This document shows positions 1 to 9,200 of a stretch of DNA of 64,000 nucleotides, one piece after another. How positions within the stretch are numbered: position 1 is the first letter of the stretch; every line of letters starts with the position of its first letter. This DNA comes from Variovorax paradoxus (GTDB taxonomy: Bacteria; Pseudomonadota; Gammaproteobacteria; Burkholderiales; Burkholderiaceae_C). Under the pieces are notes generated by a model. The model searched no databases. It worked only from the letters and a program-made list of their open reading frames with translations, and was not told the DNA's origin. The stretch is taken from positions 1 through 64,000 of the forward strand of contig NZ_JAGGNW010000006.1 in the NCBI RefSeq assembly GCF_018614875.1. The letters are read 5' to 3'. A program made the position numbers and the translations under genes.

Positions 1-17
1 TTCTGCCGCGCAGATTC

Positions 18-461
18 CTAGCCCGCCTTGTTTTCTTCGGAAGGCGACGCGTCCTCGGGCGCCGCTTCGGGCCGCGTCAGCGTCCAGCTCTGCAGCTTGC
101 CGCCGTTGAACACGGCGTCCACGTACGAGCCGCCCGTATCGGTCCAGCGGTAGAGCTCGGGCTGCTCGTCCTTGGGCGAACGCAGTTCGCCGAGGGCGCG
201 CGTCATCGCAATGACGTGCATCAGCGTCACGCCCTGCTTGAGCTTGGCATTGAGCATCACCGCGCTCGCCACATAGCCCACCGGCCGGTCGGTGGCCCGC
301 TTGAGCACCTGCATCGCGCGGTTGAAGTGCAGCAACAGAAACATCACGATCGCGCCGCCGGTCAGTGCGACGCCGGCCCAGCCGTAGCTGCGCCACGCCA
401 GGCCGAGAAGGACGATGCCGCCCACGGGCACCAGTATTTTCTGGAAATTCATGGGGCGCAT
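18..461 (-). CDS. Small membrane protein of unknown function
   Basis: A 147-residue protein not recognised as a named family. Two hydrophobic segments near the N-terminus (about residues 9-22 and 28-44) suggest an inner-membrane anchor. The following segment (about 45-110) is mixed, and the tail is acidic and Pro/Glu-rich. A second ATG three codons in (452) is an equally good start. It lies downstream of radA on the same strand, about 220 bases away. The intervening region holds a terminator pointing the other way, so co-transcription with radA is possible but not shown. Confidence 0.6.
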   Translation of the reverse strand: MRPMNFQKILVPVGGIVLLGLAWRSYGWAGVALTGGAIVMFLLLHFNRAMQVLKRATDRPVGYVASAVMLNAKLKQGVTLMHVIAMTRALGELRSPKDEQPELYRWTDTGGSYVDAVFNGGKLQSWTLTRPEAAPEDASPSEENKAG

Positions 462-593
462 TGTCGCCCCGTGCGGTAGCGGCCCTGGCTACCGCCAGGC
501 GCGCAAGACGCTACTCGCCGCGAAAAGCGCCCCGCGCCCCGGCGCCAGCAGGCACATTTCAGCGCACGGGCCGACAGACAGGTTTCAGGGAGA

Positions 594-609
594 GGCAACC
601 GAGGTTGCC
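594..609. other. Perfect hairpin in the radA downstream intergenic region
   Basis: GGCAACC and GGTTGCC form a 7-bp perfect stem with a 2-base spacing. It lies 35 bases before the strong terminator hairpin at 645-679. Together they make this 220-base intergenic stretch look structured. No protein is supported here. Confidence 0.4.
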
Positions 610-644
610 AGCACAACACGACACACATCGGGAACAGGGGGATC

Positions 645-679
645 GCCCGGCGCGCCAATGGCGCGCCGGGCATTTTTTT
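645..679 (+). terminator. Strong intrinsic terminator on the plus strand
   Basis: A perfect 12-bp GC stem (645-656 with 660-671), an AAT loop and a run of seven T from 673 to 679. The T-run is on the plus strand, whereas both flanking genes are read from the minus strand. It therefore does not terminate radA in the usual way and may end an unannotated plus-strand transcript. Confidence 0.75.
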
Positions 680-684
680 AGCGC

Positions 685-2073
685 TCAGTCGAGGCGGCGG
701 ACCACGTCCATCGCCTCTTCGATGCGCTCGACGGCATGGATGGTCAGGCCCTCGATCTCCTTCGATCCCTTGCGCGGCGCGTTGGCCTTGGGCACCACGG
801 CCACGCTGAAGCCCAGCTTGGCCGCTTCGCGCAAGCGCTCCTGCCCACGCGGCGCGGGACGCACTTCGCCCGCCAGGCCGACCTCGCCGAACGCGATGAA
901 GCCCTTGGGCAGCGGCTTGCCGCGCAGGCTCGACGTGATGGCGAGCATCACGGCCAGGTCGGCCGCCGGCTCGCTGATGCGCACCCCACCCACCGCGTTG
1001 ACGAACACGTCCTGGTCCATGCAGGCCACGCCGGCGTGGCGGTGCAGCACGGCCAGCAGCATCGCGAGGCGGTCGCGGTCCAGGCCCACCGAGAGGCGGC
1101 GCGGGCTCGGCCCGCCGTTGTCGACCAGCGCCTGGATCTCCACCAGCATCGGCCGCGTGCCTTCGAGCGTGACCAGCACCACGCTGCCGGACACCGGCTC
1201 CGCATGCTGGCTCAGGAAGATGGCGCTCGGGTTGGTCACGCCCTTCAGGCCGCGCTCGGTCATGGCGAACACGCCGATCTCGTTGACCGCGCCGAAGCGG
1301 TTCTTGATGGCGCGCACGAGGCGGAAGCTCGAATGCGTGTCGCCCTCGAAATACAGCACCGTGTCGACCATGTGTTCGAGCACGCGCGGGCCGGCCAGCG
1401 CGCCCTCCTTGGTGACGTGGCCCACCAGCACCACGGCCGTGCCGCTGGTCTTGGCGAAGCGCGTGAGGTGCGCCGCGCATTCGCGCACCTGCGCCACCGA
1501 GCCGGGCGCCGACGTGAGCTGGTCCGAGTACACGGTCTGGATCGAGTCGATCACTGCGATGGCCGGGCGTGTGGCGTCGAGCGTGGCGATGATTTTTTCC
1601 AGCTGGATCTCGGCCAGCACCTGCACCTGCGAGTGGTCGAGCCCGAGCCGCCTGGAACGCAGCGCGACTTGCGCGCCGCTTTCCTCGCCGGTCACGTAGA
1701 GCGCGTTCTGCCCCGCGCGCTGCAGCGCATCGACCGCCTGCAGCAGCAAGGTCGACTTGCCGATGCCCGGGTCGCCGCCGATCAGCGTGACGCCGCCCGA
1801 GACGATGCCGCCGCCCAGCACGCGGTCGAGCTCGTCGAGCCCGGTGGGCGTGCGCGCGACGTCGGCCGCTTCCATTTCCGACAGCGTGGCGAGTTCGGAC
1901 ACGCCCGCGAGCGCGGCGTACTGCGTGCCGAAACGGTTGTTGGCCGGGCCGCTGCTGCCCGCCACCTGTTCGATGAGAGTGTTCCAGGCGCCGCAGCTCG
2001 GGCATTTGCCGAGCCACTTGGGGCTGGTGCCGCCGCATTCGCTGCAGACGAAGAGAGATTTTTCCTTGGCCAT
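685..2073 (-). CDS. radA: DNA repair protein RadA (Sms)
   Basis: RadA is a RecA-like, DnaB-type ATPase/helicase that processes recombination intermediates. The 462-residue protein has the N-terminal four-cysteine zinc finger (CSECG ... CPSCG), a Walker A motif GGDPGIGKST near residue 95, the KNRFG motif typical of RadA, and the C-terminal Lon-protease-like domain (PKGFIAFGEVGLAGEVRP). The reading frame stays open upstream, but the ATG at 2073 (MAKEKSLFVC) places the zinc finger where the family has it. Full length. In related bacteria radA commonly sits beside alr, which here is 22 kb away. Confidence 0.97.
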   Translation of the reverse strand: MAKEKSLFVCSECGGTSPKWLGKCPSCGAWNTLIEQVAGSSGPANNRFGTQYAALAGVSELATLSEMEAADVARTPTGLDELDRVLGGGIVSGGVTLIGGDPGIGKSTLLLQAVDALQRAGQNALYVTGEESGAQVALRSRRLGLDHSQVQVLAEIQLEKIIATLDATRPAIAVIDSIQTVYSDQLTSAPGSVAQVRECAAHLTRFAKTSGTAVVLVGHVTKEGALAGPRVLEHMVDTVLYFEGDTHSSFRLVRAIKNRFGAVNEIGVFAMTERGLKGVTNPSAIFLSQHAEPVSGSVVLVTLEGTRPMLVEIQALVDNGGPSPRRLSVGLDRDRLAMLLAVLHRHAGVACMDQDVFVNAVGGVRISEPAADLAVMLAITSSLRGKPLPKGFIAFGEVGLAGEVRPAPRGQERLREAAKLGFSVAVVPKANAPRKGSKEIEGLTIHAVERIEEAMDVVRRLD

Positions 2074-2233
2074 GCCCAAGTGTAGGGAGGCGCAGGAAGC
2101 GAAACGGCTGGCGGCCGGCGGCCGGCGAAATGTCATGAAAACGTCTGCATTGCGAAATAGGGAGGGGCCGCGATAGCATCCACGGGGCCGGGTCCTTTGC
2201 GCACCCATCGGCAATCCAGGGAGTCTCAACACC

Positions 2234-4618
2234 ATGTCCGCCTTCAACCGCGGCCGCAAGCTCGCCGCGACATGCAATGCCATGCCCACGTTCGCAGGCA
2301 TGGATGCACTCGAACCGATGCGGGTGGAGGGGGAAGAAGCCCTCGGCCGCCCCTACAGCTACACCATCACGCTGACCACGCCGGAGTCGCCGGACATCGA
2401 CGCGCGCTCGGCGGCGAACGTCAAGCTCAAGCCCCTGATCGGCGAGGAGTTCAGCGTGCACGTCCTGCTCGACGGACGCACCGGCGGGGCGGGGCAGGAG
2501 CGCCACATCTGCGGCCTGGTGACGCGCGCCCGCTTCCTGCGCCTGGAGAACCGGCGGGCGCTCTACGAGGTCGTCATCGAGCCCTGGCTGAGCCTGGCGC
2601 AGCGAACGCGGGATTTCAAGATCTTCCAGAACAACAGCGTGCTCGACACGGTCGGCGAAGTGCTCGGCGCGTACGGCTTTCCGCTTTCGGTGCGGGCCAC
2701 GGGCAGCTATCCGGCGCGCGAGTTCGTGGTGCAGTACGGCGAGACGGACTACGACTTCGTCAGCCGCCTGCTGCACGAGTGGGGCCTGTACTACTACTTC
2801 GAGCATGGCGAGGCCAGCCACACGATGGTGATCGTCGACGACATGCAGTCGCACCGGCCCTTTCCGGCAGGCGGCTACGAGCAGGTTCCTTTCGGTGCCA
2901 TGCAGGCCTCGTCCAACGAGGAGCATTGCGACCGTTTCCGGCTGGCCGAAGGCCTGCAAAGCGGCAAGTGGGTCACGGGCGACTTCGACTTCACGCGGCC
3001 GAAGGCGGACCTCACGCAGACCCGCGCCATGCCGCGGCGCACGCAGCACAGCACGCGGGAGGTGTTCGCGTGGCCCGGGAACTACGCCGTGGAATCCGAA
3101 GGCGAGCAGCTCGCACGTGCACGCATGGAAGAAGCCGGCGCGCCGGGCCAGGTCGCCAGCGGCGCGGGCAACCTGCGGGGCGTGGCGGCCGGCCATCGCT
3201 TCACGCTGATCGATCATCCGCAGGACAGCGCGAACGCCGACTACCTCGTCACCGCGGCACGCCTGTTCCTGCAGGAAGCGGGCGACACGACGGGGCAGGA
3301 AGAGTTCCAGTGCAACGTCGAGTTCGAGGTCATCCCGGCGAGCAACATCTTCCGCCCGACCCCGGACGCGGCCAAGCCGCGCACCGCCGGGCCGCAGACC
3401 GCGGTGGTCACCGGCCCCGCGGGCCGCGAGATCTGGACCGACCAGTACGGGCGCGTGAAGCTCAGCTTTCACTGGAACCGCTACTGCACCAAGGACGAAA
3501 GCAGTTCGTGCTGGGTGCGGGTGTCCTCGCCGTGGGCCGGCACCAACTTCGGGGGCATGCAGATTCCGCGCATCGGGCAGGAGGTGGTGGTCGACTTCGA
3601 ATACGGCGACCCGGATCGGCCGATCATCACCGGCCGCGTCTACAACGCGGACAACATGCCACCGTGGGAGCTGCCGGCAAACGCCACGCAAAGCGGCCTG
3701 CTGTCGCGCAGTTCCGAAGGCGGAACCAGCGAGAACGCGAATGCCCTTCGCTTCGAGGACAAGAAGGGCGAAGAGCAGCTCTGGCTGCATGCGGAGAAGG
3801 ACCAGCTGATCGAGGTCGAGAACGACGAGGTGCACACGGTGGGCCGCGACCGCACAAAGACCGTCGACCACGACGAGACCAATCACATCAAGAACGACCG
3901 CACGGAAACGGTGGACCGCAACGAGACGATCACGGTCCACGGCAAGCGCGCCGAGACGGTGGACGGCGACGAGACGGTCACCGTCAAGTCCAACCGCAGC
4001 CACTCGGTCACCGGCACCGAGGCCCTCACGGTCACGGGCGACCAGACCCACACCGCCAAGGCCAACCGCACCGCCAGCGTCACCGGCAACCAGAGCACGT
4101 CGGTCACGGGCACGGATTCGCTGACGGTGACGCAGGCCCGCACCGTCACGGCGCAGGACACCGACACCTGGAACGTCGCCCTCGGGCAGACCACCACCAT
4201 CGGGCAGGCCTACCAGGTGTCCGCCAAGTCGCACACCGGCACGTACATCGATGCGATGACGCTGAACGTGCCGGCCGGCCCGGCCTCGGCCACCTCGCAA
4301 GGCGACTTCTCCCTGACCAGCTCGGCCGCCAACATCTATGGAACGGCCGCCCTCAACATGGGGCTGTTCGCGCAAGGCGGGGACTTCTCCGCCGTGGCCT
4401 CGACCAACGTCGGCCTGAGCGCCGAGGGCGGCACGCTGGACACTTTTTCCTCCGGCGCCATGACGCATGCAAGCCCGACCAGCGTCGTGCTCAACGTCGA
4501 GGGCACGACCGTGGAGGTCACGCCCGGGCGCATCGTGCTGCGCGCCGGCAGCGCGACCCTGATGCTGGACGACGCCGGCGTCACGGTCAACGGCTCCAAG
4601 ATCTTCCTGAACTGCTGA
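2234..4618 (+). CDS. vgrG: Type VI secretion spike protein VgrG
   Basis: VgrG forms the trimeric tip spike of the type VI secretion tube and carries effectors. The 794-residue protein has the gp27-like N-terminal part (LVTRARFLRLENRRALYEVV, about residues 95-115), the gp5 OB-fold segment with GRVKLSFHWNR and SCWVRVSSPWAG (about 405-440), the conserved motif IPRIGQEVVVDFEYGDPDRP, and a C-terminal beta-helix made of short degenerate repeats around TVxGxxTxTVxG. There is no obvious extra C-terminal enzyme domain. The 2.2-11.2 kb block has no T6SS structural genes, so this is an orphan vgrG island using an apparatus encoded elsewhere. Confidence 0.95.
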   Translation: MSAFNRGRKLAATCNAMPTFAGMDALEPMRVEGEEALGRPYSYTITLTTPESPDIDARSAANVKLKPLIGEEFSVHVLLDGRTGGAGQERHICGLVTRARFLRLENRRALYEVVIEPWLSLAQRTRDFKIFQNNSVLDTVGEVLGAYGFPLSVRATGSYPAREFVVQYGETDYDFVSRLLHEWGLYYYFEHGEASHTMVIVDDMQSHRPFPAGGYEQVPFGAMQASSNEEHCDRFRLAEGLQSGKWVTGDFDFTRPKADLTQTRAMPRRTQHSTREVFAWPGNYAVESEGEQLARARMEEAGAPGQVASGAGNLRGVAAGHRFTLIDHPQDSANADYLVTAARLFLQEAGDTTGQEEFQCNVEFEVIPASNIFRPTPDAAKPRTAGPQTAVVTGPAGREIWTDQYGRVKLSFHWNRYCTKDESSSCWVRVSSPWAGTNFGGMQIPRIGQEVVVDFEYGDPDRPIITGRVYNADNMPPWELPANATQSGLLSRSSEGGTSENANALRFEDKKGEEQLWLHAEKDQLIEVENDEVHTVGRDRTKTVDHDETNHIKNDRTETVDRNETITVHGKRAETVDGDETVTVKSNRSHSVTGTEALTVTGDQTHTAKANRTASVTGNQSTSVTGTDSLTVTQARTVTAQDTDTWNVALGQTTTIGQAYQVSAKSHTGTYIDAMTLNVPAGPASATSQGDFSLTSSAANIYGTAALNMGLFAQGGDFSAVASTNVGLSAEGGTLDTFSSGAMTHASPTSVVLNVEGTTVEVTPGRIVLRAGSATLMLDDAGVTVNGSKIFLNC

Positions 4619-4625
4619 GGCCGCC

Positions 4626-6209
4626 GTGTCGACACGCAACCCGGTCGAGAAGCGCATGGCCCAGCTGCACGCCCTGTGGTGGGAGCGCACCGACGACCCG
4701 GCCCTGCGCGCCATCGTGCTGCGCGCGCCACCCGACTCGCAGCGCATGCTGGAGGCCTTCTTCATGCTTCAGATGGTCGACAGCGAATACAGCACGCCCG
4801 ATCTCTTCCTGCGGCTGGACACGGCCTTCGAGACCGGTTTTCGCTACAGCCGCGAGCTGCGGCAGCAGTTGATCGACACGTATCGGCACAACCGCCCGCA
4901 ACTCGTGAAGCAGGGTGTCGCGGACCGGTGGGACGAAGAGGACCAGCCCGGCTGGGACAGCGCCGCCGGCTTCGTGGAGGCCGGCTGCTCGCTGGCGCGG
5001 CACCTGCGCTGCCAGCGCATCTCCATCGTGCTGCAGCCCGGCAGCGTGAGCGACGCGGACTGCTTCGAGCGCTGGTTCGATGCGGCGATGCAGACGCCCG
5101 TTCCGCCGCAGGAAGCCGGCCTGCTGCGGCTGGTGCTGGTGGACGACAGCGACTCGCGCGCCTGGCAACCGCTGGTGGAGCGGCATGCGGGCGCGATGCG
5201 CGTGGTCGATGCGCCGCTGGACATTCTCGAGGCCGCGCGCGAGATCGCCGCCCAGAGCGGCGGCGGAGGCAGCGGCGTGGCCCTCTTTCGCCAGCTCTAT
5301 GCCGACATGCTGTCGCTGCTGCGCCAGGGCGACGCGGCCGGGGTGGAGGCCGCGGGCGAACGCGCCCTGCGGCTGGCCACGCGCAACGGCTGGGCCGACC
5401 AGCGCGCCGTGCTGGACATGATGGTGGGCGGCGCCTGGCTGCAGACGCGCGACTTCGGCGCGTCGATCATGCGCTACCACCGGGCCCGCGGCGCGGCGGC
5501 CGAGGCGGCGCAGGCCGGCAACCCCATGGGTGCCACGCTGTTCATGCAGGGCTGGATGGCCGAAGGCGGGGCCTGGGCCGCGGCGGGCGACATGAAACAG
5601 GCCGCCCATGCGTTCGAGCAGGCCGCCGAAGCGGCCCGCCGCGTGCCCCACCCCATGTTCGCCGTCGAAGGCCATCGCGCCGCGGCCCAGGCCTGGCGCG
5701 GTGCCGGCGACCGCGACCGGGCGTGGGCCTCGGCGCTGGCCGGCATCCGCGAGGCGCGCACCATGGCCGACGCCGACCGCCCCCAGAGCACCGTGCCGCA
5801 GCTGCTGCACGACATGCTCGTCATGCAGGACCCCAGGCGCTGCGAGCGCATCGCGCACTGCGCCACCCGCTACGAGCGCGACGCGCGCGCGGCCCTGGTC
5901 GAAGCGGACCTGGCCGGCCATCGGCTGGGCGGCCGGCCGCCGCGGCCCGCGATCGATGCCATCGAGGCACGGCTCGCGCAGCACTACGAGCAGGCGTTCC
6001 AGGCCCTGCTGCGCGAGCGCGAGAAGTGGGTCCAGGGCAGCGAGGACGTGTTCCGCACCGTCGTCGCGCTGGGCCGCCAGTGGCTCGACCCGGCCTGGAG
6101 CGGACTGCCGCACGTGAGCCATCCGCTGGACCAGGGGGTCGACGAATGGCGGGAGCCGCCCGCGTTCGCCCGCCTGCCCGATCCGCAGCCCTTCGTCGAA
6201 GCGGCCTGA
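4626..6209 (+). CDS. Unrecognised protein between vgrG and rhs, possible T6SS adaptor
   Basis: A 527-residue soluble protein starting at a GTG 8 bases after vgrG. I do not recognise it as any of the three common T6SS adaptor families (DUF4123, DUF1795/EagR, DUF2169). The middle and C-terminal parts (about residues 215-410) are Ala-rich and helical, with TPR-like helices around AAHAFEQAAEAARR and AWRGAGDRDRAWA. There is no signal peptide or membrane segment. Its place between the spike gene and an Rhs effector is where loading chaperones/adaptors are usually encoded, so that role is inferred from position only. Confidence 0.7.
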   Translation: MSTRNPVEKRMAQLHALWWERTDDPALRAIVLRAPPDSQRMLEAFFMLQMVDSEYSTPDLFLRLDTAFETGFRYSRELRQQLIDTYRHNRPQLVKQGVADRWDEEDQPGWDSAAGFVEAGCSLARHLRCQRISIVLQPGSVSDADCFERWFDAAMQTPVPPQEAGLLRLVLVDDSDSRAWQPLVERHAGAMRVVDAPLDILEAAREIAAQSGGGGSGVALFRQLYADMLSLLRQGDAAGVEAAGERALRLATRNGWADQRAVLDMMVGGAWLQTRDFGASIMRYHRARGAAAEAAQAGNPMGATLFMQGWMAEGGAWAAAGDMKQAAHAFEQAAEAARRVPHPMFAVEGHRAAAQAWRGAGDRDRAWASALAGIREARTMADADRPQSTVPQLLHDMLVMQDPRRCERIAHCATRYERDARAALVEADLAGHRLGGRPPRPAIDAIEARLAQHYEQAFQALLREREKWVQGSEDVFRTVVALGRQWLDPAWSGLPHVSHPLDQGVDEWREPPAFARLPDPQPFVEAA

Positions 6210-6240
6210 GCCGCGCCGCACGCCAGAGAGAGAAAGCATC

Positions 6241-9200
6241 TTGTTCTTCGCGGCCAAGCACTTCGACCCCCAGCTGGGCATCGATGCCCACACCTACCTG
6301 GCGCCGCCCGGCGTGTGGCCCACGCTGCACATCGGCATCGTGATGGACCCGTTCGACTACCTGCCGACCATCCAGGTCTCGCCCGACAACCCGATCGTGA
6401 AAGGCATGGCGGCCGTGGACGGCGCCATGCAGGCCGGCCTGGACACCATCGGCGAAGGCACCGCGGCCCCCGCCGTCCCGCCGCCGCCGGGCGCGCCGGC
6501 CGGCGGCGGCGAGATGCCCGCGAGCATCCCCTTTCCGCTCGGCGCCACCGTCGAGGTGGCGGGCGTGCGCCGGGCCAATGCCGGCACGGGCGGCGTGGAC
6601 TTCCACATCCTCGTCGGCGCTCCCATGCCCGTGATCAAGGCGCCCGGCGGCCCGCAGTTCGATGACGAGCTTTTCATGGGCAGCCGCATCGTGCTGGCCG
6701 ATGGCGAGCCCTTCTCGCGCATCAGCGTGCCGGTGCTGGCCTGCAACATCGTGGGCCTGGTGCCGCCGTTCCGAAAGAAGAAAGCGGTCAAGCCGCTGCG
6801 GCTGAGCCTGATGCTGCCGACCACCTTCAACGTCGCCATACCGCCGCAGGTGTTCGTGGGCGGTCCGCCGACCATCTCGTGGGGCGCGATGGTCCAGCGC
6901 GGGCTGTTCAAGGCGCTGGGCCGGGCCTACACGCGCATCGCACGGCGCGTGTTCAAGAACATGCCGCCGGGCTTCCTCAAGTGCCAGGTGCTGCGCGCCG
7001 AGCCGGTGGACATCCGCGACGGCAGCGTCTCGGTGACGCACGAGGACTTCAGCATTCCGGGGCGGCTGCCGCTGAGCTGGACGCGCGTCTATGCGTCGCG
7101 CGACCACGGCCTGGCCGGCCACTGCGGCCACGGCTGGCAGACCCCGGCGGATGTGCGCCTGGCGGTGGAAGCCGATGACCTGCTCAGCCTGCAGGGGCCG
7201 GAAGAGTTCGCGCTGTTCCCGGCCCTGCCGCAGGCCGAGGGACAGCAGGTGCTCGACGTGGTGGACGGCGCGCGGCTGATGCGCCAGGGCACAGCGCTGG
7301 TGGTGCGCTTCAAGAGCGGCCTGCGCTATCACTTCGAGGATGCGCTGTCGCCCGAGGGAGCGCTGCAGGCCGCGGCCCTGCCCATCACGCGCATCGAGGA
7401 TGCGTGCGGCAACCATTGGCGCTTCGTGCGGCAGGGCCGCGATCTGGTGCGCATCGCCGAAAGCGGCGTGGACGGCCTGCCGGGCCGCAGCATCGAGGTG
7501 CAGTCGCGCGGCGGGTACATCGAGTCGATGGCGCTGCGCGACCCCGCCACCGGGCAGGACCATCCGCTGGTGCGCTACCGCCATGCCGACGGCGACCTGC
7601 TGGCGGCCATCGACGCGCTGGGTGCGGCGCGCGAGTTCGCGTACCTGCAGCACCGCATGGCGCGCCATACCGACCGCACGGGCCTGTCCTTCCACTACGC
7701 GTACGACGAACAATGGCGTGTGGTGCACGCCTGGGGCGACGGCGGGCTGCACGACTACCGCTTTGCCTACAACGCGGCGCAGCGGCAGACCGAGGTGACC
7801 GATTCGCTGGGACATCTCACGGTGGTCAAGCTTGACGAATCCGGCCTGCCGCTGGCTGAGATCGACCCGCTCGACGGCGTGACCACATTTGAATATGACG
7901 ATGCGGGGCGCACCGTGGCGGTGACACAGCCCGAAGGGCTGCGAACCACGTTCGTCTACGACGCGCGCGGGAACTTGCAAAGCGTGCGTTGGCCCGACGC
8001 CAGCACAATCCGCAACGAATTCGATGACGAAGACCAGGTGCTCGCGGTCATCGATCCGAGTGGTCATCGCTGGGTCCAGACCTACGACGAACGCGGCCTT
8101 CTGGCGAGCCAGTGCGACCCTCGCGGTGCCGTGACGCGTTTCGACCATGATGGCCGGGGACAACTGGTGCGGCATGTCGATGCGCGCGGCGCTGTCACAC
8201 AACTCCAGTACGACCGGCATGGACAGCTTCGCACCTTGACCAATCCGCTGGGCGCGCATACCCGCCTCGAGCACGACGTGCTGGGCCGCTTGACGACGCA
8301 ATGGGATGCCCTCGGCAGGATGACGCGCTACCACCACGACGCCAAGGGACGGACGTTGCGCATCGAACGGCCCGGGGACGGGCAGATCTCCTGCGCGTAC
8401 GATGCCGAGGACCAGTTGCTGGACTATGTCGACGAAGCGGGCGCCCGGACCCGGCTGCGGTACGTGGGCACCGGCAATGTCGGCGCTCGCGTCCAGCCCG
8501 ATGGGCAGACGGTGCAATACCACTACGACACCGAAGAGCGTCTGGTCGGACTGACCAACCAGCGCGGCGAGCGCTACTCGCTGCAGCGCGACGCGCTGGG
8601 CCGCATCGTCGAGGAGGTGGACTACTGGGGCCAGTCGCGCCACTACGGCTACGACGCCGCCGGACGCCTGAAAACCAGCGTCGATGCGCTGGGCCAGCGG
8701 ATCACCTTTGCGTGCGACGCGCTGGGCCGCATCACACGCAAGACCCTTGACGACCCGGTGCAGCCCGGGCGTCAGGTTCAGGAGCATTTTGTCTATGACC
8801 GATGCGGGAAACTGGTGGAGATGCGCAACGACGCGGGGCACATCAAGCGCCGCTTCGACGCCGCGGGTTATCTGCTGGAGGAGTACCAGGGCGGCTTCCG
8901 CACAACCTACCGATACGACGAAGCGGGCAATCGCGTCCTGCGCGAAACGAGTGCAGGTCACCGCCTGGCCTGCGCATTCGATCTGCGCAACCAGGTGCAA
9001 AGCATCACCATCGACGGCGGCCCGCCCATTGCCATCACCCGCGACGTCCTGGGCCGGACGGTCCGCGAGCAACTGGGCGCGGGGCTGGAGCGTCGCTTCG
9101 ACTACGATGCGCGCGACCTGTTGACTGCACAGCGTCTGCTCAAGGATGCCGCTCCGGTGTTCGACACCCGCTATGACTACGACGGCGGCGGCAATCTCGA

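Noticed and set aside
3830..4160. Repeated TVxG-type segments in vgrG, suspected tandem duplication
   Set aside because: They are short degenerate beta-helix repeats normal for VgrG spikes; DNA identity is low.
449..4765. Very long minus-strand open frame across radA and antisense to vgrG
   Set aside because: Composition is Arg/Gly/His-rich nonsense typical of GC-rich shadow frames; the true radA and vgrG frames carry clear family motifs.
2197..4872. Long plus-strand open frame overlapping vgrG in another frame
   Set aside because: It has no family motifs and is Arg/Ala-rich; the vgrG frame is unmistakable.
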